Shown: piece after piece, positions 50,346 through 59,700 of the stretch
Layout of the letters: each line of letters begins with the position of its first letter
Numbering within the stretch: the stretch's first letter is position 1
NCBI GenBank assembly: GCA_030704615.1
Contig: CM060733.1
Span: 25,172,001-25,236,000 of the forward strand
Origin: Takakia lepidozioides
Taxonomy: Eukaryota > Streptophyta > Takakiopsida > Takakiales > Takakiaceae
DNA length: 64,000 nt
Reading direction: 5' to 3'
Made by a program: the position numbers and the translations under genes
The notes under the pieces: model-generated
What the model was told of the DNA's origin: nothing
Database searches by the model: none
What the model saw: the letters and a program-made list of their open reading frames with translations, nothing else

Positions 50346-51780
50346 TGATGGCCAAGGCAAAAAGGTGAATGCCTGTTACATTTCATAGACTAGCAGACGC
50401 ATCAACCACAAGGCCAGCAAATGCAAGTATAACAACATTGTGGTGGTCGGCCAAAGCCTACACACCAAGGTCTAAACATGAGCATCATGCTTGCATACAC
50501 TAAATGGACGCAAACGGGAAATGTTGGTACAGTTAAAGCTGTCATCCAAAGTACCTTTGTGACTCCAGTGCAAATGCAATATGCAGCCCTAAGTCTCCTA
50601 TAGTAGCAAATGAATTTTAGTTGTTAGAGCAAAGCAGCCGTCAAGCATTATGTTGGCCCATATTGCATTCCAGTTTTCCATTTGGAAGCCTTGGCTGGCC
50701 CATTTTTCATTCCATTTGTTGTGTTAAATGTTGTCCGCTTGGCGAAGGGATTTGTAGGCATCTTTCGCAGTGCAAGCAAGGAACGGCCAGTGATTAAGTT
50801 GTAGAGACTAACCTGCACACCCTTGCCTCCTTGCCGCCTGATTTTTCAAAAAGAAACTACTTCATACCAACCCATTCTAAGTTATAACAAAGTTGATACT
50901 CTTATGCAGCGTGACAAGTCCTCACAAACACTTCAATCAATAGTTGGTCGATGTGGTATTCAGGAGCCTCTCCCTTCGGTTTGTGCAGATATTTGCTTCG
51001 GACTCATGGGTGTTCACTACAATTTTTCTACATTTGATACAATTTTTCTAATGTGTGGACTTTTTTTGTTTTTGCTCATTTTGGTCTTCTAAGTTCCACG
51101 ACAATATGCCCTCCTCCTCGCCTTGGGTATAGGGCCTGGTTCTCCGACAACACCATCATACATTCACGCATTAGTTGGTGACTGTGAGCCCATCAACTCA
51201 CATACTCATGGGGCTAGGCTCACTCACAGCTTCAACTCCATGTGTGTGTAAACTAAGCCATGCATCTTCTATGATCAAGATTTCATGTTCTACCTTTGAC
51301 TCCCAAGATGTCATACCCTTGTGAAGCGTTTGATATTTTGTGGTCTATCTCACATTGGCTACAAAGACACTTTGACTCATCCAATGTACAAAGTATGAAC
51401 TTGTGAAAGCCTTATCACTAAATTTATTTATTTTTAGCTTCAAACAACCATGATATGATTATATCTCTTGCGTTCATTTTGCAAGAGATATCATGACCTG
51501 GAAGGGTTTGAAACATTTTTTCAATGCACAGCTTCAAAACCCATCTTGGTGTGAACATTATAATTTTTATTTGGCCTTCAAAAGGCGTCAAATAACTGAT
51601 TTTATGACAGGCTTGCAGCTCAAAATATTCTTGTTTGCTTTAAAAAACGCATCACATGTATTTTTATTTTCTGCGAGTGATGAGGCCATCAAACGTTTGT
51701 CAATTTTTTGAAATAGAGAGACATATTCCACTACTACCTTCTACAACGTGAATTAGCTGTGCTTCTCATTTTACAATAAT
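50346..51780. other. Intergenic stretch without recognised genes
   Basis: AT-rich sequence; ORFs are short and without recognisable motifs. An 11-bp perfect hairpin (ATATCTCTTGC / GCAAGAGATAT, 9-base loop) is at 51461-51491. No RNA gene was recognised. Confidence 0.6.
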
Positions 51781-51784
51781 TGGG

Positions 51785-52260
51785 ATGTTATGGTGCACGC
51801 GCGAACTGACCGGTGGGCCCTGCGCACAGACGCCCGGCTCCCCCCCACCCGGACCTCCCCGCCCGCCGCTGCGCGCGGTCGCCCAGCTGCTGCTGCGGCC
51901 CCACCAGCCGCGCCCGCGGCAGCCCCGCCAGCGCTCCGCCACGGCCCCAGTCCGGCACGGTCAATCCGCCCGCCAGTCCGCTGCCCATGAGTCCAGTTCC
52001 CCTCAGTCCGCCAAACCGCCAGTTTGCCGGCCAGTCTGCTGTGCACGCCAGTCCACTGTGCCAGTCCCCGCAAGTCCACCCAACAGTCCGATGTGCCCGT
52101 CTGCTGCCCCCAGTTTGCCAGTCTACCAGTCCGCGCCGGCCGAAGGATCTGGATCGTCCATTCTGAGAAACCCATCCGCGCCATCCATGCCAGTCCACCC
52201 AACAGTCTACCCGCCAGTCCACCGCCCATGAGTCCGCTTTCCTCCAGTCCACTCATGATG
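51785..52260. repeat. GC-rich CCAGTC(C/T)-type low-complexity island
   Basis: Abruptly GC-rich (starting CGCGCGAACTGACC) with irregular units like CAGTCCGCCAAACCGCCAG and CCAGTCCACTGTGCCAGTCC. All frames are open for long stretches because of composition, so the overlapping ORFs are not evidence of genes. It recalls the CAGTCTG repeats at 22.7-23.0 kb. Confidence 0.7.
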
Positions 52261-52460
52261 CCGCATCTGGTTCGTCCATTCGTAAATGCCATCTGAGCCC
52301 TCTATTTTTAGGGCATGATTTCAAACCTTATCCCTGCCGCCTGCCACTTGCCAGCAGCCGCGAACGTGCGCACTGATGCTCCTTGCACGTTGTCCATCGT
52401 GTCTAGTGTATTGCGGCGCGTTTCTTGCCGGTTCTGAAGCGTGTCCTCTGTACTGTACAG

Positions 52461-52993
52461 GGCATGGACGTGGAAGCAGAAGGTGATGATATACTAAAAA
52501 CGGGATGCTGGATTATACGGCCTCTTCGACAAAGTTTGCAAACACCCAAACCAAGACCTTTCAACACGAAGGACCTCCAATGGAAGAGAGAAACACAATA
52601 TGGTTATATGGGTGCCAGACAGAATGTTCTGAAGGCCTGCATACCGTGGGATAGAGTTGATGACTTTCTCCTTGGAGAGGAGAGCAATTCTCTGAACAGT
52701 ATCATGTGTGCACCATCCTCATCGTCCTTTTGTAGTATGATTGCATGTTTGTTGCCATTTTTCGTACCCACGTTCTGTGATTTCATGCTTCCAGAAGTCG
52801 ATGGATATCCATTGTGATTTTTATGTCCAGGTATCAATGCTGCTACGGTCCAGATGACAAGCGCACCAACAATGCGATAGTGGAGGATCCCAAACTGAAA
52901 CGTGGAGGACCTCTTGTGGGTGCTAGAACATCTCACCCTCATAAAGGCCCAAGGAGAAAGAAGTCGGAATATGAAGAGTCTTACAAGCACTAG
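52461..52993 (+). CDS. Hypothetical split gene (two coding-like segments)
   Basis: The first segment, after an acceptor-like TGTACAG (52460), encodes KTGCWIIRPLRQ, QWKRETQYGYMGARQN and KACIPWDRVDDFLLGEES, and ends near a GTATCA donor at about 52699. The second, after TTATGTCCAG (52830), encodes YQCCYGPDDKRTNNAIVEDP and a basic tail to TAG 52993. Composition and motif density look like genuine protein, but I do not recognise the family, and the predicted splice phases do not match exactly (phase 1 against phase 2). So the donor is uncertain or the copy is damaged. Upstream exons are not identified. Confidence 0.45.
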
Positions 52994-53439
52994 AAGCATT
53001 CGTGTCTTTTCCGAATCGACAGGGTGTCCGCCAACCACTCCGGGAACCACTTAGCAGTAAGCGGGACTACTGGAGAGTCAAAACGGACAATGTGGGCCCA
53101 CGGGGCATTTTAGACGACGGACAGAAGTTGGGTCAACGACTCCGGAGTCGTAGCAAAAATCCGGGCTATTTAATTAATTACGGAAATACATAAAATTTGA
53201 AAAAACGGAAATTCCAAGTGGTTCTAATTACTGCACATGCGACTAGAAATTTTCATTCATAATTTGATTAATGGAATAAAGATATTTATTCATTAAAGTG
53301 AATATGTAGTCGACTCAACGACTCCATGAACCACTGCGCATTGATTGTACCCGTGATTCGGGACCACATTTGCTGACGTGTGTTTCACAAGAACAGGTAA
53401 AGAAAATGTGGCATTGGGGGAATAAATATTTCAATATGT

Positions 53440-55078
53440 ACTGCCTCCACCTGGAAGTGACATGGAAGGTCCATGGTCCAGCTTGTAGGGTTTGTCGTTC
53501 TGAACACCGCCCTGGTGGACATGTATCCCACATTGAAGATGCGAAGGTAGTGTTCGATTGTGGCTCAACGAGATGTGGTGTCGTGGAGTGCGATGATCGG
53601 CAACGAGGCAAGGATGTATGCATGATTTGTGCAGAGGCAGTGATAGCTAAAGGAGCATGATAGAGTGTGGGTCCATATTCATCCAAGAGGGTCGGATTTC
53701 AAGCTCCAGATTACCTATGGATCCCTGTGGAAGGATAGCTACAAGAAACCTCCATGGGTACATGGTCAGCTGGAAGCGGCAGCTGTAGTGGCACAGTTGA
53801 TAAAATCAGGCACCTCAACCATGACCACAACTTCTGGAACAAGATCAAGAGAGGGAGTCCACAATGCCTCTTCTGGCACTTATGGGCATGTGAAGATGCT
53901 TTATGAGGCAGGCAGACTGAAAGAGGCTCTACAGATTTTAAACAGAGGCATTTCAGCAGATGTAGATACGTATGTGTGTCTCTTGCATAAGTGCATCAAG
54001 ATGAAAGGCCTAGAAGTTGGAAAGCAGGTGCACACTCACATTGTCCAAAGTGGATTCACGCCGAATTTTTCTACTCAACAACCTTGTCAACATGTATGTT
54101 AAGGGGAGCATCATGGATGATCACCAAGTGTTCAACACAGAATGCCTCAACGATCTTTAATCACGTGGAATATAATGTTGGCAGGATTACCAAGCATGGG
54201 CGTGGTATGAATGCTTTGGAGACCTGTGAGCAAATGCGCGAAGGGGTGAAGCCCAACCACATCGTGTTTGTATGTGTTTGCAATGCATGTGCAAGCCTGG
54301 AAAAGGGGAACGAGGTCCATGGTGACATCGGTCAAAGCTGGAATTGCACCGGATGTCATTCTGAACACTACCTGACCTGGACATGTATGCCAAATGTGGA
54401 TGCATTGAGGATGCAAAGGGCGTTTTCGACACTATGGCTAAACGAGATGTGGTGTTGTGGAGTGCGATGCTTGCAGGGTATGCACAACAGGGACGTGGGA
54501 TGGAGGCTTTGGAGACCTATGATCCAATGATGGGGGAGGGGGTGAAGCCTGACCACTTTGTGTGCATTTGCAATGCTTGTGCAAGCCTGGCAGCCCTGGA
54601 CAAGGGCAAAGAGGTGCATGGGGATATCATCAAAGCTGGAATTGTACCAAATGTCATTCTGAACACTGCCTCGGCAGTTTTGGAAAAGGGGAAAGAGGTC
54701 CATGGCGACATCTTCAGAGCTGGAATTGTACCAAATGTCAGTCTGAACCATACCCTGGTGGACATGTATGTGAAATGTGGTGCATCGAGCCTGAACGAGG
54801 GCAAAGAGGTGCATGGGGTATCATCAAAGCTGGAATTGTACCAAATGTCATTATGAACACTTCCCTGGCAGCTCTGGAAAAAGGGGAAAGAGGTGCATGG
54901 CATCTTCAGAGCTGGAATTGTACCAAATGTCATTCTGAACCATATCCTGGTGGACATGTATGCAAAATGTGCATTGAGCCCTGGACAAGGGCGAAGCGGT
55001 GCATGGGGTATCATCGAAGTGGAATTGTACCAAATGTCATTATGAACACTTCCCTGGCAGCTCTGCTCCCAAGGCTGT
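53440..55078 (+). pseudogene. Decayed PLS-type pentatricopeptide-repeat (PPR) gene
   Basis: Several frames carry PPR pieces. 53490-53600: LVDMY-like and a piece resembling DVVSWSAM. 53930-54090: TYVCLLHKCIKMKGLEVGKQ, VHTHIVQSGF. 54175-54310: GRGMNALETCEQMREG, CNACASLEKG. 54383-54600: MYAKCGCIEDAKGVFDTMAK, DVVLWSAMLAGYAQQGRGME, CNACASLAALDKGKEVHGDI. 54600-55078: repeated KGKEVHG..KAGIVPNV segments. PPR proteins bind organellar RNA. The frame shifts at every repeat boundary and there is no full-length ORF, so this is a pseudogene shaped by tandem duplication. Confidence 0.82.
54600..55065 (+). repeat. Tandem duplicates of one PPR segment
   Basis: The segment GGCAAAGAGGTGCATGGGG...AGCTGGAATTGTACCAAATG...GAACA occurs five times, starting near 54605, 54686, 54799, 54883 and 54986; a more diverged copy lies at about 54305. 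Spacing is 80-115 bp, shorter than a normal 35-residue repeat, so most copies have lost part of the motif. Confidence 0.85.
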
Positions 55079-55196
55079 GAGGCCAGCAATACCTGCATTC
55101 ATGTTGAAGCATAACTTATAGAAGCACTGGTCCCTTTCAGCCAGAGGTGTGTGTACATGGGGCGGATTCCCTTGGATTCTCGCCTTCATGTGCTCA

Positions 55197-55249
55197 TGCA
55201 TGGGCTGCTAGCTGGGGCAGCTCCGTGGGTTCAAATCCCACCCATGCAA
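55197..55249 (+). other. tRNA-like fold lacking an anticodon arm
   Basis: A 7-bp acceptor-like stem (TGCATGG 55197-55203 / CCATGCA 55242-55248), a D-arm-like stem (GCTG 55204-55207 / CAGC 55218-55221) and a perfect T-arm (GTGGG TTCAAAT CCCAC, 55225-55241) including a B-box-like GGTTCAAATCC, then A. There is no room for an anticodon arm (only three bases between the D and T arms), so it is not a functional tRNA. It is a tRNA pseudogene, a SINE-type promoter remnant, or chance. Confidence 0.35.
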
Positions 55250-55559
55250 GGCTACTATGGGTGTGAAATGACGGTGAAGGTTGGTGTGCTGTGTTCTTGT
55301 GCTTGATTCAGGCTTTGCCAAAATAGTGGGAGATTGTGGTTTGACTATTGTACATATGAATTTCATTTTGGGAGCCTTGCACTTGAGAAAAACTTAGCCA
55401 AAACAATGAGAGAAGATAGTAGAAGCTGCTGTGCACATGAATGGCACAATTGCTGGCCTTATGCTTCAGCAATACTTAGCCTCTTAGCCAAAACTGCTGC
55501 TGCCTATGCCAATTTTTGACCCCCCCCTTACTTTGTCCAGCAGCCAATCAAAAATGTTC

Positions 55560-55585
55560 TTGCCCAGTGTTCGAACACTGGGCAA
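55560..55585. repeat. Perfect 26-bp palindrome
   Basis: TTGCCCAGTGTTC followed directly by its reverse complement GAACACTGGGCAA. AAAATGTTC lies directly on its left (one base before) and again on its right, giving short direct repeats around it. Confidence 0.85.
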
Positions 55586-55649
55586 AAATGTTCAAAATTT
55601 TGAAAGCCTTACAGAGAATTTGTTTTTTTACCTGCAAATGCAGATGGCA

Positions 55650-55760
55650 GGATCAACATTTGGACAACTGGGTTTTAGGTTTTGGGTTTAGGGTGCACAG
55701 CATTTGGACAGTTGAGATTAGGGTTTAGCATTTGGACAGTTGGGGAGGAATGCAATCTGC
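55650..55760 (+). repeat. Short CATTTGGACA repeats with TTTAGGG motifs
   Basis: CATTTGGACAACTG, CATTTGGACAGTTG and CATTTGGACAGTTG recur at about 36-bp spacing, separated by GGGTTTAGGG and TAGGGTTTAG, the plant-type telomere unit. Too few units for a telomeric tract. Confidence 0.6.
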
Positions 55761-55769
55761 AAAGAGCTC

Positions 55770-56711
55770 AGGTCCGATGCTTTGCATGCTGCTTGCACAA
55801 ATGTTGCTCACTCACTTGTCTTCCTTTCGAGTCTTTGTCAACGGACTGGCTCGAAGTCAAGATGTAGATGAGGCCCCCCCATGCTTATGCGCTAGGGAAC
55901 ACAAATGAGGTTCATGCCAAGAGCTTTCTTAAGGCATCAAAATTGAATGGTGGTTTTGAGCATAGTCCAGGGGAACCTTGATTCACTCCTACTTTAAAGA
56001 ATGTCAGAGGCTGCATATCAGGCCTCTCTTAGACATCTCCTTCCTTGTGAGCTACCATTTCTAGTGATACTCCCACCCAAAGTCTTCCCACACAATGGGC
56101 ATCAACAAATCTCAACCACTGTGTATACAATATTGGACATAACAGAAATCTAGATTATCAATAGCAAAGTGCTCTTGTCCACTTGCATCAGGTCCAATCG
56201 AACAACACAGATGAGTGGACCCAGTGGACAGGGGGGGAAAAGCAAGTGGGACATGGTCCACCATAGCAAGTGCTGCAAAGCGGGACCTATGGAGTGCAGG
56301 ACCACATAAGTGTACACCCCTCTTCTTGACTACAACTGCCCTCCATCCTTCATCTCTTTGGAATCATCGCTAGTGCTGCCGCAGAACTATACAGGACTGG
56401 CTCTTGAAGAACATTCTCTTCCTCCCTTTTGTGGGACTGGTGATTGGACCTGAGAAGTTCTTTTGAAACAAGGGAGATGATATTCCAGTGAACTTTAGAG
56501 ATTTGACTCCAATGAGACACGAGGAGTATCTTGCAAGCCAACTAACCACACACTTCTGTAACCTGGAACTCCCCACCTGGAGGGGAAGGTGCTGGGATAT
56601 GGCAGCACAACACAACCCAACAACAATTTCAATAAATACAATGAGATATGGTACAGACCCAAAGAGCAGCCAAAGCTAGTCACCACAGCATCTTTCAGCC
56701 TCCTCCGCCTC
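55770..56711. other. Intergenic sequence downstream of the dynein gene
   Basis: No gene, repeat or RNA is recognised. Short ORFs on both strands lack known motifs. Confidence 0.5.
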
Positions 56712-59700
56712 TTATGTTCCTCCATGTCTAGTGACATTGGCCACCAGAGAGTCTTTCAGCTTCTGGACTTCCACACTCTCGTCGTCAATGACAAAGCCCT
56801 CCTGCACAGAGAGTAAGCACACCACCTACTTCAGTGTGTCGTCCATCTGGCTACAAGTTCGTGATACATATATTGTGTATATCCCCCGACGGCTCCCATA
56901 GCACTGGAAACAGAGTAAGAAAAAAGTGCTTGAACAGCCTGGAGAAGGAAAGTATTGTACTGCAGATGGATCCCCCATTCAAGCGTTTTTACAAAGAAGA
57001 TCTGAGATGTATGTGCCATGCATTGGGTGCTTGTGACCAAAGTCAAACAAGTGTGGAAACAAGACATGCATTCTTCTGAAGAGTACTCATGCATCTCGCT
57101 ACATGATTACTGCCCATAGAGCTGATGTCTAATACCAATACATCAAGATCTCACCAACTTTATTTCTTCTCAAAGGCCAAGACAAACACTTACCAATCTT
57201 ACAATGGAAATAGACCCTGTACTTCCAGATAAAAGAAGAATGGGAGATTCCTCTGAGAAGAGGAGGCAAGATAACGTGCAGTTCTCTATCAAATGTACAA
57301 GCACAGGCTTCATCACCGAAATTTGCATGTCCCATACCTGTCATCCCACCAACCACCTTTAGCTGGATAAGGTGTGGGTTCAGCAAACTCATGTGGCATA
57401 GTGAACATGGCCGTGATTACCTCTCCATTTGACAACCTTGTCCACCTGCTGGTTTGACTCACAAGAGACCATAACTAGATACAAAGGAAGCATCTACGGG
57501 ATGTCTACGGGATGCCATAGGCGGTTGGCACCAGTGCCATTGGCATGGGCAATTTGCAGTGCACATTTTCAGGAGACATGTTTGTTAGTCTCTATAGATG
57601 ACCCATTAGTACATACTATCTAAGGAATCCAGCCAGGTCTGATTCTTGTCCCACCAATTTCTCTACTCTGGTATATTGCACAATGGGTACTGCATAAATA
57701 CATCTCTCAGAATTGTAATGGAGGTTCTCCATCGCAGTCACTCCTTGTAATAATAGTACAGAGAACTGGCTTGAAAACACATGACACAACCTTGGTTGTG
57801 TGGTGCGGCACTATCCACATACGACAATCACCCATGGTTCTTCTTTCTTTCTTGCTCCAGTCTATTTGCAGACAACTGAAAAGGTTGCAAAGTAGTTTGG
57901 TTCGATTACCCTCACACAGCCATTTTGATAACTCTTAAAAATGGAAGCTCACCTCCAAGTGACCATCGGTGGAAACCAAGCCAAAGACGCATGAGTTGGA
58001 AATCGACCACCGGACATCTGCCACACTCACATTGGTTGTCTGGAAAACCAACAGTGCAGACTCCTGCAGTGCCACTCCCAAATTTTCTTATCTAAACAAC
58101 ATCGCACATTCAACCACACCAATATTAAGCACAGTAGGTGTAGGGACACAGCTGCCAGCACAATCTTATTTTCAAGACTGCCAATCACATTACACAAAAC
58201 AAAGCATTACTAAGAAAGAGAGACACATCAATGCAAGGTTTGAATCTACTCTCAATCCCAAGGTTAAGCACACAAACTTTGGATTCATTAGCCCCCTGCA
58301 AAGAACTGAAACTGCGAGGAAACTTACCATTCCTACACCTGCTACACCCTGTGATCATTTAGGTCTTGGAAGATAGCCACATAATTCTTCGGCAAATCAA
58401 CCATACAAATCCAAGCTCTACCCTCACATGGGACCTGAGAGGGACCTGAAGAGGGACTACAGAACTCTATGCACATTTGCTGAACCAATTCCACCTCAAT
58501 GAGTGGACCACAACATTGTGCTCTCAGCCAATTGAGAGGTTAGGTTATTGTTTGGGAGAGTGCTGTCATGGGAAGTTTCCTCTTCTGACATGGCAGACTG
58601 GAGGCATACAGGCCATGCCAAAAAAGAACAACAATCTTTCTAAAATAGATGCCAGTACCTGCTCTTCACTCCAGAGCCGGACAGTCCAGTCGCTACTGCA
58701 GCTCAAAAACAAATACGACAGAAATGGTGACCACCGCACCTGTACCATCATCACCAATCAAACTTCTCAAGACCTCTGTTGTGGCACTCTGACATTACAT
58801 GTTAGCCGTAACCATACATCTGCCAAAAATGCTAGCCAGCGAGTAATTCATCTTGCCACCTTGTCTGTGGTGCCATTTACGCAGCAGGAGAGAGTGATGG
58901 GAACCTGATAGACAGGTCCATTGTGCCCCACATAAGTCTGCATGTACTGTTCATTGTAAGACCGATCACACTTATAGATTCGCCCTTCTTCAGTACCTAC
59001 CAGATATACACTACACACCCCAATTTCCCACAAAAACGACATGATGCATGTTAACCAGACAACTTCAGAGAGTTCTGCATGGCTCAAAACCTTTCCAACC
59101 AGGCATTACCGTTTCAACATGGGTAGGAAAGACTGGGAAGGAGCACAAGGGAAAAAGTAATGACAACCTGATATGACATACCATGCCCTGCATCTGAAAT
59201 GTCCTGGTCACTTTCAAGTCAGCATTTGTGGTGGCCCAGATATTAGTTGGAGATTTATTGGACTACGGCCCCATATAAGACAAGCATGTTTACAATAAGT
59301 CCTGCCCAGCTGGACTATGTGCAATAACTCTCCAGGAGAGAATGATCATTCTGAGAGGGTAATAGGGACCTTGAGTATGAGACAGTTCTAAGGGATGAAT
59401 TCTTAAATTTTTTTTGCCCCTATTACATCTAGTCTACAGAGTCCACAAAACAGAAACATGGGGTTACTGAGAGCACTACTACTGGCTATAACGACACAGT
59501 GGAAGTTATAATTCTGTGAATCTTACCCTGGATCTTTTGGAGAGAAGTCAAAACACAGCCCAGCAGCACGTCTGGATATGAAGGGCTGTGGCTGAGCACC
59601 TCTGTTTTGGCTGGGGGCCTTCTTCAGTTTCATCAGGTTCACATATTCCAAATCCTTGCATTGCAAGTGCCAACTCTTTGGTTTCAGATCTCAGACATTA

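Noticed and set aside
51785-52296. Several overlapping long ORFs on both strands in the GC-rich island
   Set aside because: Openness in most frames follows from GC-rich repeat composition; no domain or codon pattern supports a protein.
55670-55740. Interstitial telomere tract
   Set aside because: Only isolated TTTAGGG units, not a tandem run.
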